From JAMDEO01 sp963775295 (GTDB taxonomy: Bacteria > Actinomycetota > Thermoleophilia > RBG-16-64-13), in NCBI GenBank assembly GCA_963775295.1, contig CAVZIK010000006.1:1302001-1366000 (forward strand): 64,000 nucleotides of DNA, written 5' to 3'. Below are positions 35,934 through 45,050 of this stretch, one piece after another. Position numbers and translations under genes: made by a program. The notes below the pieces were generated by a model. It saw nothing but the letters and a program-made list of their open reading frames with translations, did no database searches and was not told where the DNA came from. The number at the start of each line of letters is the position of its first letter. The first letter of the stretch is position 1.

Positions 35934-36008
35934 TTACGCCCGAACCCAGTCCAAAGCAACAAAGGCAGCACCAAGTACTACCAGTACCAGAAGTATATAG
36001 ATTCCCAC
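35934..36008 (-). CDS. Possible 24-residue single-span membrane microprotein
   Basis: GTG start with AGGAGGAGGTGA seven bases upstream, an unusually strong ribosome-binding site. It encodes a hydrophobic helix (GIYILLVLVVLGAAFVALDW) and a short basic end. It resembles many KdpF-like or stress microproteins in size only. A competing 34-codon frame runs on the plus strand (35899-36000) with AAGGAGG upstream, so strand is not certain. The remainder of 35805-36428 shows no other gene. Confidence 0.35.
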   Translation of the reverse strand: MGIYILLVLVVLGAAFVALDWVRA

Positions 36009-36428
36009 GATTCACCTCCTCCTGTCTCAGGCACAGGAACTCGCGCAGCACTTTGAGTTGGCGGAGGAGGAAGAGGACGGGAAATCGGAGCGCTGTCACG
36101 CTAACTGCACCGAGACTGACACACTAGGGCGCCCATTCTGGTCCTTCTGAGAGCAGAGAAGACCTCTACTAATTTGGTAGATACCCAAGGAACAGCCATT
36201 TCAAACCAAGGAGGGGAACGTCGCGGCCGACGACTCGCTGTAGCACTCAGGCAGAGACACCGGAATCCGGTCGAGCGTGTGCTTGCGGGAGGCACGAACC
36301 GAGGATGCGAAGGTACTTTCCAGCGGCCGATAAGCAGGAAGGATGGGCTTGACACAGAAAAGCATCAAGCAAGGGAGTCAAGAGAACTCCCGCGCTGGCC
36401 GATATTCGGTTTGGCGGGCAATTCCTCC

Positions 36429-38020
36429 ATGGGAGAACGCACAGCCATGAACCCGCGGCCCGGCGAGGACCTTGATCATCAACTGGCTCGACTAACTTTA
36501 GTTCTGGAGAACGCGCCTGTCATCCTCTACGGATTGGACCTTGAGGGTCGATTCATATTCAGCGAGGGTGACGGCATCGCCGCCATGGGGCTGAAGAAGG
36601 GCCAGATAATAGGCAACTCCGCATTCGATCTGTACAGGGACAGTCCCGGTGTAGCGGAGGCCATCCGTGCTGCGCTGGCCGGGCAGCACGCTGTCTTCAG
36701 GGCTCACTTCGCCGGAGCGCACTTCGTCTCCAGACTCACCCCGGTGATAGACAGCGTGGGAGTCGTCGAGCAAGTAGTAGGGGTCTCAGTAGACATCGGC
36801 GGGCAGGTGAGGGCGGAGGAAGAACTCAGCCAACGGGACGACCAGCTTCGGCAATCCCAGAAGATGGAAGCCGTGGGACAGTTGGCCGGTGGTATTGCTC
36901 ACGACTTTAACAACCTGCTGACCGCCATCATCGGCTATAGCGATCTGCTCCTAGAAAGCGACGAGAATTGCCCATTCGGCACGGTGCGCGGCGACGTGGA
37001 GGAGATCAGGCGCGCGGGGGAGCGCGCCGCCGGTCTTACTCGCCAGATCCTCGCCTTTTCGCGTCGTCAACCCTTGCAGCCGGAAACAATCTGCCTGAAT
37101 GATGTGCTTGCCGAAAGCGAACCCCTCCTGCGCCGGACCTTGGGCGAGCAGGTCGAGTTGGACTACGCTCTGGACCCAGAACTTGGCTTCACCGAGCTGG
37201 ACCCGCATCAGCTGGAGCAGGTGATAACGAACCTGGCTATTAACGCCCGCGACGCCATGCCTGGCGGGGGCACGCTTAGCCTTCGGACTGCCAACGTAGA
37301 AGTTGACGAGGATTTGTGCTGGCTGAACTCCGATTGGACACCCGGCCCCCATGTCATGCTGACGGTTTCAGACACGGGTGTGGGCATGGACAAACAGACG
37401 CTGTCCCAATCTTTGAGCCTTTCTTCACCACCAAGGGACCTGGCGAAGGGACTGGCTTGGGGCTTTCCACCGTCTACGGGATCGTGCGGCAAAGCGGTGG
37501 CTACATCTTCACCGAGAGTAGATCGGGCGCGGGGACCGCTTTTCGGATCTATTTCCCCCGCCTGAAGGGCCCGGTCAAGACGCTTCCGGTAGTCGCTGCG
37601 CCCCGCGCTCTCGCCAGAGCTCATGAGGTGGTCTTGGCCGTGGAAGATGAGCCAGCAGTGCGGGGTCTTGTGATGCGTATTCTCACCAACGAGGGTTATA
37701 TCGTGTTCGCGGCAAGCGACGCTTCTCAAGCCTTGGCCCTTCTTGAGGACAAAGATCGATGGGTTGATCTACTCTTGACCGACGTGGTGCTGCCCCGTGG
37801 CTTGCAGGGCGACGGTCTGGCCCAGGAGGCTCTGGCTTTGCGCCCCAACCTTCCGGTACTCTACATGTCCGGCCATCCCCGCGAATCCCTGATGCAGGCG
37901 CGCGGCCTCCATGCGCGAGTGAACTATCTGCCGAAGCCCTTCACCCCGGAGTCGCTGAGCCGCAAGGTGCGAGAGGTGCTGGATGCGGCGCACACCACTC
38001 CCGGAGGCGGCTCCGCGTAA
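36429..38020 (+). pseudogene. Hybrid sensor histidine kinase (PAS-HisKA-HATPase-REC), frameshifted
   Basis: Two frames together make one ~530-residue kinase. The first part has a PAS domain (residues ~15-125), the phosphoacceptor GGIAHDFNNLL (His near residue 157) and the N-box NLAINARDAMPGGG, up to SDTGVGM. At about 37411 one base appears to be missing, and the other frame continues IFEPFFTTKGPGEGTGLGLSTVYGIV (F and G2 boxes in pieces). It then gives a receiver domain whose phosphorylation site is LLLTDVVLP. The break falls within the ATP-binding domain. It is either a true pseudogene or an indel error. No cognate DNA-binding regulator is adjacent. Confidence 0.82.
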
Positions 38021-38196
38021 CGACAGCCGGGCGTCGCGAGATTCATTCGAGGGAGCCTAGGTGAGGGTCCCGCCTCGGTCGGTTCTTTGTCAGGTCAGTT
38101 GGCGGTGCCATCGTTGACAGCGCCCGTCCACGAAAGGCTCATTGTCTTGGTTCTCCGAGCGGAAGACACATAGAGACGGTCCCAGCTGCCTCAGTT

Positions 38197-39795
38197 CTAC
38201 TCGCCGGCGGACACCAAGTGCTTTACCTCGGGAAAAGAGACGGCAAGGGACTGCGCCTTCTCTTCGAACATGCGGTCGGCCCCGGTGAGCCGCCCGCCAT
38301 GCTGTCTCATGTGCTCGTCCCACGACGGTAACCTGAAGAACTCCACGTAGCGATCCGGCGCATCCGATTCTCGAAAAAGCTCCCAGCGGGTCGCGCCGGT
38401 TCGCAGTCGGGAACGGCGCACCTGTTCCATGGCCTCCAGGAAGGCACTTTGGTTCTCCGGGAGTACGGTGTAGGTGACGGTCACGATAATGGGCCCGGTC
38501 TGCGTATCGATATCTGCTAACAACGGGGATTCGGGCCAGTAGACGACAGGATTCCTGTCAAGCCCGGATGTGTCGAAAAACGGCCGGAGCCGCGCGGCCC
38601 CGGCCGATAGGACCATCAAAGTGGCGGCCGCGACGAAGGCGATGAGCAGCCCACTGTGCTGCGCCACCACTCCCCAAACTAACGCGCCGATGCCCTACGT
38701 TCCGAAGAGGACCATCTGGTACGTGGCCAACCCGCGAGCTCTTATCCAAGCGGGGAGGAACAACTGGACAGACGCGTTGATGCTCGACAGGACGATTACC
38801 CACGACACCCCGGCCACGACCAGAAGCGGGACAATGATGCCGAGGTTTCGAACGAGAACCTGCGCGAGTAGGACTGCCGCATAGAGCAGGCTTGAGATCA
38901 AGAGCAGGTTCGTGCCGGATAGGTGACGTCTCATCCTTGGAAGCGCGAAAGCCCCACCAATAGCCCCGGCCCCCAGCGCTCCAAGCAGGATGCCGTAGCC
39001 GCTCGCGCCCATGCCTAGCCGCTGTCTGGCCAGAACCGGAAGCAAAGCCCACAGGGCGCTAGCGGGCACAAGAAACAACGCCGCGCGCGCGAGAATACGC
39101 CGTACCACCGGGGCATAACGTACGTAGCGGCCGCCAGCCCGTAGGGCAGAGATGAACGGCTCCGGAACTCGCAGAGTCGTGACCGCCTCCGGACGCCAGG
39201 CGAGAACCACCAGACCGAGGACGAGAAAGGAGAGAGCGTTAAGGGCGAACACCGGGCCAGCTCCCAGCCGGGCGATCAGCACTCCGGCCACTGCCGGTCC
39301 CACGGCGCGGGCTACGTTGATGCTGACGGATCCAAGCGCAGAGGCGGAGTAGAGCTGGCCTCGAGGGACGAGGTCGGGGATTATCGCCTGCAGGGCCGGA
39401 ACCGAAAGGGCCGCGCCGCATCCGAGCAGGAAGGTGAGGCCCAGCAGCAGCGCCGGCGGCATGTAACCCGTGATGGTCAAAGCCGCCAACCCGATACCGA
39501 CGACGACTTGCAAACCCTGAACGCCGATGAGCAGTCGGCGCCTATCGAAAAGATCAGCAAGCACGCCTCCGGGAAGACCCAGGAGTAGAAAGGGGATGGT
39601 ATTCGCGGTCTGCACGAGGGCGACAAGAGTGGTCGCCCCAGGCCTGTCCACAAGCAACCACTGGGCCCCGACCGTCTGCATCCAGGTGCCGATACTGCTG
39701 ACCAGGCCAGCAATCCATAGCGCCCGGAAGGCCTCGATCTTGAGCGGTGCCCAGGTTGATTCCGTCGGATTAGATGTCTGCGTCGCCGCCGTCTC
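38197..39795 (-). pseudogene. MFS_3/EntS-like exporter with C-terminal ABM-like domain, interrupted
   Basis: The frame from 39795 to 38197 encodes an EntS-type MFS transporter (STWAPLKIEAFRALWIAGLV, then GGVLADLFDRRRLL as the MFS loop motif) fused to a C-terminal antibiotic-biosynthesis-monooxygenase-like domain (IVTVTYTVLPENQSAFLEAM). One in-frame TAG at 38697-38695 splits them: MVLFGT-stop-GIGALVWGVVAQ, where Gln (CAG) would be expected. There is also no in-frame ATG, GTG or TTG between the upstream TGA (39798-39796) and the family's conserved N-terminus. Thus the gene has lost its start and gained an amber stop, or carries errors. Translation could restart at the ATG at 38670. Confidence 0.75.
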
Positions 39796-39880
39796 TCATC
39801 TCATTCCAGTCTGTGTTGCGAGGCCTCCACATCGAGTTGCCAGATTTCGAGGTCCGCGAAACCCAAGAGTCAGCGCGGAG

Positions 39881-39996
39881 GTCGAATTGCCCCCGAACTC
39901 GCCCCAAACACGCGAAAACCCGGCCACCCCGGCAGGGTCTCACCACGCCATTCTTGGCTTTCCAAAGGGGAGAGGGGTTCAAGACCCCGGTACCGG
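39881..39996 (-). repeat. tRNA-3'-end/att-like repeat, copy 1 (leftmost)
   Basis: First of the twelve same-orientation copies. It carries GAATTGCCCCCGAACTCG, the CCCGGCC/GGCAGGG hairpin, GCCATTCTTGGCTTTCC and a T-arm remnant (AGAGGGGTTCAAGACCCC on the plus strand). The first TTGCCCCCGAA unit is partly lost. No copy is seen further left, so it marks the left edge of the array. Confidence 0.8.
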
Positions 39997-40011
39997 GTGC
40001 CGCGGCGCAAC

Positions 40012-40176
40012 TCACTGCTCCGGAATGATCGCCTCGAAATGATACAAGCCCAGGTGGGCTCGGAGGTCTTTCGGCCCCAGCCACTCCTGCCACGCGCCTG
40101 TCCGAAAATCGTAGGAGAGGAGGGCCACGTCTGCATCTTTGCCCAAATTTCCCCCCTCCAGAACGGTCCACGCCAT
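40012..40176 (-). CDS. Possible small hypothetical protein
   Basis: A 54-residue frame (MAWTVLEGGNLGK ... FRTGAWQEWLGPKDL ...) with protein-like composition but no clear ribosome-binding site. It lies just inside the first repeat copy. The remaining sequence to the CDF gene contains nothing else I can support. Confidence 0.3.
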   Translation of the reverse strand: MAWTVLEGGNLGKDADVALLSYDFRTGAWQEWLGPKDLRAHLGLYHFEAIIPEQ

Positions 40177-40421
40177 GGTGGCGTCTTCGCCGATCGATCT
40201 ATTCCTTCTGCGGCAAGGGATCGACTGCCTCATGGCTTCCAACGATGTTACAGGCAGGGCCGGGACAGGAGAAGGCGACAGGTGCACGGGCCAGAGGGCG
40301 ACGATGCGTCCTGCGTGTGATTCTGTCCGTCTCGCGCCCACGCCTTGAATCGGACAATGAAGAGCCCAAGCGTATAATTGTGCCCCTGAGTCCTCACCAC
40401 CGCAGGCGTGTACATCTTCCC

Positions 40422-41642
40422 ATGAGTCAAACCGTGACAAATCGGCGAAATGATGATCAGCATATTCAGCGGGTAGCCCTGTACGCGATCCTGGTGAACG
40501 TGGCGTTGGCGGCTTTGAGGGGCTGGCTCGCGCACCTCTCCGGCAGCTTGGCCGTCGCCGCCGTCACCATAGACGCCGCCATCGACGTAGCCGCCGCCCT
40601 TCTTCTGTGGGCAGGGCTGAAGTTCTCCGTCCGCAAGACCAGGAACTTTCCGTATGGACTCTACAAGCTCGAGAACGTTGTCCAGGTGGTCGTCGCGATT
40701 CTGATCTTCCTGGTCGGGTACGAGATCGTCCGCGAGGCCTTGACCTCATCGGGTTCCTCGTCTACCACCTCGGCCGTGGTTCTCGTGGGCATGGGCTTCA
40801 GTGCGGTGGCTGTCCTGGCCCTCAGTCTCTACATGGCCTACGAAGGGAAGAAGACCGCCTCGCCCGGGCTGCTGGCCGAAGCCCGCCACCGCTGGGTGGA
40901 TCTAGCGGCTTCCGCGGTAGTCGTTGTGGCTTTGTTGTTTAGTCACTTCGGTCTTTCTCTTGACCGCCCGGCGGCGGGTCTCGTGGCGGCCTTCATCATC
41001 TATTCCGGCTGGGGTCTCCTTTGGGATGGAATGAAGGTTCTTCTCGACGCATCTTTGGGTCAGGAGACTTTGACGCAGGTGCGGACGATCGCGGAAGCGA
41101 ACCCTGCCGTCATCGAGGTCCGGTCGCTACAGGGCCGCAACTCGGGCCGCTACCGATTCCTGGAGATGGTGCTGGTGGTCCGGACCGAGAATCTGGAGAA
41201 GGCCCATAACCTGAGCACGAGGATAGAAGAACGTATTCGGGAGGACGTAGAGCGGATCGACCGGGTGGTGATCCATTACGAGCCTCAGCAACGGGTGCGG
41301 GTGAACATCGCCGTTCCTCTTAACGACCTCGAGGGGACGATCAGCGCTCACTTCGGGGAGGCCACTCACTTTGCGCGACTGGTGGTGCGCACGCAGGACG
41401 GTCGAGTCGAGGAACGGCAGATCACGGCCAATGAAGCGGCGGGCGCGGAGAAGTCGAAGGGGATACTCGTGGCCGAGTGGTTGATTCGGGGCAAGACCGA
41501 TGTCGTCATCCTGAAAGAGCCGCTGGGCAAGGGGCCCGAATACGCTCTGCGTGACGCGGGCATAGAGGTGGAAGTGTGGAATGTCACCAAGCTGGACGAG
41601 GTCATCGGTCGGCTTGGCGAGGAAGCCTCGCGTTTCGCCTAG
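40422..41642 (+). CDS. CDF-family cation efflux transporter fused to a NifX/NafY-like domain
   Basis: A 406-residue fusion. Residues ~15-220 are a CDF transporter: TIDAAIDVAAALLLWAG replaces the usual (S/D)xxHxxxD helix II while keeping two aspartates, FPYGLYKLENVV replaces HPYGHGRxE, and EARHRWVDLAASAVV keeps HxxxD of helix V. Residues ~220-290 are the cytoplasmic ferredoxin-like CDF domain. Residues ~290-406 are a dinitrogenase iron-molybdenum cofactor (NifX/NafY/NifB-C) fold: VNIAVPLNDLEGTISAHFGEATHFA in pieces. The substrate metal is unknown; the altered ligands suggest specificity other than Zn. Confidence 0.8.
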   Translation: MSQTVTNRRNDDQHIQRVALYAILVNVALAALRGWLAHLSGSLAVAAVTIDAAIDVAAALLLWAGLKFSVRKTRNFPYGLYKLENVVQVVVAILIFLVGYEIVREALTSSGSSSTTSAVVLVGMGFSAVAVLALSLYMAYEGKKTASPGLLAEARHRWVDLAASAVVVVALLFSHFGLSLDRPAAGLVAAFIIYSGWGLLWDGMKVLLDASLGQETLTQVRTIAEANPAVIEVRSLQGRNSGRYRFLEMVLVVRTENLEKAHNLSTRIEERIREDVERIDRVVIHYEPQQRVRVNIAVPLNDLEGTISAHFGEATHFARLVVRTQDGRVEERQITANEAAGAEKSKGILVAEWLIRGKTDVVILKEPLGKGPEYALRDAGIEVEVWNVTKLDEVIGRLGEEASRFA

Positions 41643-41768
41643 CCGGTCAAGAGCACACTTCCCCATATGTTCGGCAGGGGTTCGAATCTTGCCTGGGTAT
41701 TGCCCTGATTATCTGAGCTGGCGTCGGCATGCAGTCAGACGGGTATGTAAGCGAATGCCTCTCTGTCC

Positions 41769-41862
41769 CGACCCGGTCATCTGGACCGGATCTCGACAAG
41801 CCATTCTTGGCTTTCGGAAGCGTAGAGAGGGGGATTCGAACCCCCGGTACCCTGCGCTTGCG
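41769..41862 (-). repeat. tRNA-3'-end/att-like repeat, copy 2 (lacks the arm section)
   Basis: It contains the hairpin (ACCCGGTC-ATCT-GGACCGGAT), AAGCCATTCTTGGCTTTC, and a well-kept T-arm read on the minus strand as GGTACCGGGGGTTCGAATCC then CCCTCTCTACGC. The TTGCCCCCGAA direct repeats are missing. The tRNA body upstream of the T-arm is not present. Confidence 0.8.
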
Positions 41863-41963
41863 GTTCGCGACCCATTCGGTCTCGGCATCGAGCGGGAGGC
41901 TGAAGGAGAGTGAGGCGAGGGGCATGTAGCCGGCGAAGACGCTTCGGGACGAAATGCCGCCCC

Positions 41964-42281
41964 CTAGCGATTGCCCAACCTGCCCAATGTGCTTTCCAGC
42001 GAACGCTTCATCTTCTTGGCAGCGCCGTCGACGGCCTGCTCCAGGGTAGAGGCCTGATGGCTCACCGCGATCGGTTGGTGGTCGATGAGACGAACCTCCA
42101 GCAGGCAGCGCCTGTCCTCAGTGCCGGACTTGCTGCTGCTGTTTTGGTCGCTGAGGTGGACTTCCACGCGTGTAATCTGCCCGCTGAAGTGGTCTAAAGT
42201 CTCCCGCACCACAGTTTCGACCTGCTGAGCCAGCGCGTTGTTGCCTTCAATGTTGCTGTCGGTGTTGATCTGAATCTGCAT
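41964..42281 (-). CDS. HPF/RaiA-family ribosome-associated protein (short form)
   Basis: A 105-residue protein with the beta-alpha-beta-beta-beta-alpha pattern of ribosome hibernation factors: QIQINTDSNIEG at the N-terminus, VVRETLDHFSGQITRVEVHLSD, LLEVRLI, and a final amphipathic helix AVDGAAKKMKRSLESTLGRL. It lacks the long-HPF C-terminal dimerisation domain. It lies 17 bases after the baeRF3 gene on the same strand, so both are likely co-expressed to act on stalled or resting ribosomes. GAGAGGA precedes the ATG. Confidence 0.78.
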   Translation of the reverse strand: MQIQINTDSNIEGNNALAQQVETVVRETLDHFSGQITRVEVHLSDQNSSSKSGTEDRRCLLEVRLIDHQPIAVSHQASTLEQAVDGAAKKMKRSLESTLGRLGNR

Positions 42282-42298
42282 GCGCCTATCCTCTCTAT

Positions 42299-43450
42299 CT
42301 AATACCGGTAGATCGCAGCTATTCCCGTCTTGGTGGGCATTCGCTCGGTGGGGATGAATACGACCTCTCCGCCCATCTTCAGGGTCAGCTCCCCCAAGTC
42401 GTCGAGCACCTCATCAACCTCCGGGTCTGCCGAGTGTCCGAACTCGATGTTGCCGGTCTCAGCGTTAATCCGGCCCGGAATGTCGCGGTCGGCTTCGATG
42501 AGCAAGGTCCCCACCCGCCCGGCAATGACCGCTTTGGCGACGTGCGCCACATCTTCCTCGCCGAGATCCTTGGCGTTTGCTCTGCCGAACTCCTCGATCA
42601 TCCCGTTCAGCCGTTCCAGGTAGTGAGGCTCGAAGACCTGCCAGGCCCGCTGGCGGAGTTCGTCTGCAGGTAGGGCGTCCGGATGGATATCGATGCCTTC
42701 ATCCATCAGCAACGGGTTGTGGCTGACGTGGTGGAAGAGCTGACGGTGTTCTGGCAACGTCGCCAAGATCAGTGGAAGGGCCGCAGGTCGGGAGTGGTGC
42801 TCTAGGATCCCACGGTCGACGGCGCGGAAGAAGCGTTCCGCGTCGATGTCCACCTCAGACTCCTTCCCACCGTGGCCGTGGTGCATGGCCGAGTGCGACC
42901 CGCCGACGCCGCCGTACGAGGCGACGGTTTGATGTGGCTCGGTCAATTCACCCCCCAGCGCCTCGGTGATCGTCCGGGGAACACCTGGGGCCGGGTCGAT
43001 CTCATCCAGGGAGTCACGGTTGCCCTCGAACAACTTGATCGCTTGTCGACTCAGGCCGAGGACTTGGTAGCGGTCGGCGGACTGAAGCACGCGCAGTAGC
43101 GGCTTTGTGTGGAAGCTGTCGGCCACGACGGCCAACTCGGCGACCAGCTGCTGGAGCCTGTAGACTTGGAACATGCCTCGTGCACTCAGCACAGCCAGTC
43201 CGTCGAAGGTATGCTCCCAGAAGTCGCGGTCTTCCGCTAATACCAGGAAAGGATCCAAGAGCGTCTGGATCTCACGCTTCGAATACTTCTGCAGCAGTGA
43301 CTCTTCTAGTGCCTTCACGAGGTTCCCGAACCGGATCGGATCCTGCTGGTTTTCCGGACCGTGCCGATGAGTCGGCTGGTAGAGCGAGAGGCAGGGGGGT
43401 TCACAGGTTCGAAAAAGCCCCGCTGCGTAGTCCTTATCGAGTGAGTCCAC
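42299..43450 (-). CDS. baeRF family 3 protein (bacterial archaeo-eukaryotic release factor-like)
   Basis: A 383-residue protein matching the baeRF3 arrangement: N-terminal domain with CLSLYQPTHRHGPENQQDP near residue 20 (the conserved S-x-Y-x-P-T-H-R-x-G/P), a central domain with GLAVLSARGMFQVYRL near 85, and a C-terminal eL30-like domain (VAKAVIAGRVGTLLIEADRDIPG near 305). The family is predicted to act on ribosomes or peptidyl-tRNA, but activity in bacteria is not well established. Starts at GTG with GGGAGAG upstream. Operon with the HPF-like gene downstream. Confidence 0.8.
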   Translation of the reverse strand: MDSLDKDYAAGLFRTCEPPCLSLYQPTHRHGPENQQDPIRFGNLVKALEESLLQKYSKREIQTLLDPFLVLAEDRDFWEHTFDGLAVLSARGMFQVYRLQQLVAELAVVADSFHTKPLLRVLQSADRYQVLGLSRQAIKLFEGNRDSLDEIDPAPGVPRTITEALGGELTEPHQTVASYGGVGGSHSAMHHGHGGKESEVDIDAERFFRAVDRGILEHHSRPAALPLILATLPEHRQLFHHVSHNPLLMDEGIDIHPDALPADELRQRAWQVFEPHYLERLNGMIEEFGRANAKDLGEEDVAHVAKAVIAGRVGTLLIEADRDIPGRINAETGNIEFGHSADPEVDEVLDDLGELTLKMGGEVVFIPTERMPTKTGIAAIYRY

Positions 43451-43530
43451 TTGTTCTCTCCCGGTGCCGACGCACCCGTTTGCATCCTTAACTCTTCCTC
43501 TCGTGGATACCCGCTCTACACTAGGCCGAA

Positions 43531-43672
43531 CCGTCTCGGTCCATTCCCTGCTGACGAGTTGGGCCCCGAATTACCATCGAACTCGCTTCAAAGACCCAAA
43601 AACCCGGCCTCAGCGAGCGGGTCTCATCAAGCCATTCTTGGCTTTCCAAAGCGGAGAGGAGGGATTCGGGCG
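43531..43672 (-). repeat. tRNA-3'-end/att-like repeat, copy 3
   Basis: Has the CCGTCTCGGTCC leader, a partly diverged arm region, the ACCCGGCCTC-AGC-GAGCGGGT hairpin, AAGCCATTCTTGGCTTTCC and a T-arm cut short after GGGATTCG. Same orientation as the other copies. Confidence 0.78.
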
Positions 43673-43765
43673 AGGACTGGCAGCCTGCGCACTATCGCCT
43701 GGCCTGAGACTTGGTCAAGGATTACACTGAGGTCGGGGCTTTGCCTGCGTGGAGGGGGTGGCATT

Positions 43766-44221
43766 GTGCGGTTCGTACTGCTTCCGCTTGTTGTGCTGAT
43801 CGCCGTCACCACGTTCGCCTGCGCATCGCCGGAAAAGGAGTATTCGAAGTACTTGTTCGACCAGAGCTCCCGGTTCGAGCAGGTGCTTTCCGAGCCTTAC
43901 ACTGAAAACTGGTCGCCCAGTCTCTTGGTTCTGCAGCAGGCGTACGAGACGCTCCAGGAAATAGACCAGAACCTTTTGCAGGCCAAGGCGCCGACCAAGC
44001 AGACCAGGGCGGTGGCCGATCGCCTCCAGCTATTGGTCTACGGGCTGAAGGTGGCAACCCGAGAGGCACTCAACGTCTCTCCGCCGTCAAACTCCGGTCT
44101 CTATTACGAGGCAGCCGTCAGCGTTATCGGCACGCAGTTCGTGCGTGGGGATGTTCTCGGCGACATTGCCAGCCTAGCAATGCAGCTGGGAGCGCTGACG
44201 ACAACGACCGGCCTGAGTTGA
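43766..44221 (+). CDS. Putative lipoprotein
   Basis: A 151-residue protein from a GTG start with GGAGGGGG upstream. The signal peptide RFVLLPLVVLIAVTTFACAS has a lipobox-like T-F-A-C ending, so the mature protein should be lipid-anchored outside the membrane. The mature part is helical (LLVLQQAYETLQEIDQNLLQ, DRLQLLVYGLKVATREAL) and ends in a hydrophobic stretch. No enzymatic motif. It fills the segment between repeat copies 3 and 4. Confidence 0.65.
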   Translation: MRFVLLPLVVLIAVTTFACASPEKEYSKYLFDQSSRFEQVLSEPYTENWSPSLLVLQQAYETLQEIDQNLLQAKAPTKQTRAVADRLQLLVYGLKVATREALNVSPPSNSGLYYEAAVSVIGTQFVRGDVLGDIASLAMQLGALTTTTGLS

Positions 44222-44299
44222 GTTACGACGACTGGCCACTAGTTGTCTTTGCCTGCCGTTCTTCCCGGATGGTGGCTGCCGCCGGCTCGCAAGCTACCC

Positions 44300-44410
44300 C
44301 TATGAGGGGTCCGTGATGACGTGCGTTAAGACGACCCAGCCCCAGAATAGTGACCAAATCAGGATAGCCACGGCTCCTCTCCATTTTCTTCGAAGAGGCA
44401 GCCCGGCCAT
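44300..44410 (-). CDS. Possible 36-residue membrane protein or gene remnant
   Basis: Reads a basic start then WRGAVAILIWSLFWGWVVL, a clear membrane helix, and a short tail. There is no strong ribosome-binding site and the frame stays open far upstream, so it may be the 3' remnant of a longer gene. The rest of 44222-44842 contains no other gene apart from repeat copy 4. Confidence 0.3.
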   Translation of the reverse strand: MAGLPLRRKWRGAVAILIWSLFWGWVVLTHVITDPS

Positions 44411-44656
44411 GAAGAGCAGGCTCGGCGAGCCCTTGAGACGGAATCCGGAAGGCTGAACCTTGCACGCGCCGTATGGGCGTCCCCAAAAGAACGCAATGCT
44501 TCGGGGGAAGGATGCGGCACATGTCTGATTCCGAGGATGCGTGTGACGGCCAGGATGAAGGAAGCGGCAACCGGCAAGATGGTCGCGGCCACTCGAAGAA
44601 GCTGCCCCCCTTGTTCGGGTGCCCCTTGGCGCGATCGTAGCCTCTCCACCATCTGC

Positions 44657-44758
44657 GTCGAGTTTGCCCCCGAATCGCCCCCGAAATCGCCCAAAAGACC
44701 CGAAAACCCGGCCCTGGGGCCGCTTGTCACCAAGGGGCCTCCCAAGAGCAGGTTTGAG
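44657..44758 (-). repeat. tRNA-3'-end/att-like repeat, copy 4 (T-arm degenerate)
   Basis: Contains GAGTTTGCCCCCGAATCGCCCCCGAA, the ACCCGGCC-CTGG-GGCCGCTTG stem region and a diverged GGCCTCCCAAGAGCAGG end. The T-arm is no longer recognisable. Confidence 0.65.
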
Positions 44759-44842
44759 AGGTCTTATGGGGGTCCATGTATGACTCACTTCCGCCGACAA
44801 CGGGTATCTCACAGCAGACGGTTCGCTCGGAAGGATGATGTC

Positions 44843-45013
44843 ATGGCAGGCGAGGTAGACAAAGCGAAGGGCCGTGTGAAGAAGGCTTTCGGCGAACTGA
44901 CGGACGACGAGGATCTGAAGCGCGAGGGCGATATCGATAAGGCGAGCGGCAAGGTGAAAGAAGCGGCCGAGAAGATCGCCGACAAAGCCCGGGACGCGGC
45001 GCGTAGGAAGTAG
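44843..45013 (+). CDS. CsbD-like stress protein
   Basis: A 56-residue, highly charged Ala/Lys/Glu-rich protein: KAKGRVKKAFGELTDDEDLKREG-type core (in pieces) followed by GKVKEAAEKIADKARDAARRK. This is the CsbD/YjbJ pattern; in Bacillus csbD is under sigma-B. Function is unknown beyond stress induction. GGAAGGATGATGTC precedes the ATG. A second CsbD protein lies at 51791, in another segment of the array, each followed by a copy of the MYIGS membrane protein. Confidence 0.8.
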   Translation: MAGEVDKAKGRVKKAFGELTDDEDLKREGDIDKASGKVKEAAEKIADKARDAARRK

Positions 45014-45050
45014 GATGCCACGCAAGCTTCTGACGGAGGCCCGGTAAGGC

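Noticed and set aside
38197..38670. TAG in the MFS gene as pyrrolysine
   Set aside because: There is no sign of pyl genes or a methylamine methyltransferase context, and the codon sits in a membrane helix where Gln fits; a nonsense change is simpler.
41820..41930. A complete tRNA gene at repeat copy 2
   Set aside because: Only the T-arm and acceptor 3' strand are present. The upstream sequence does not form D or anticodon arms.
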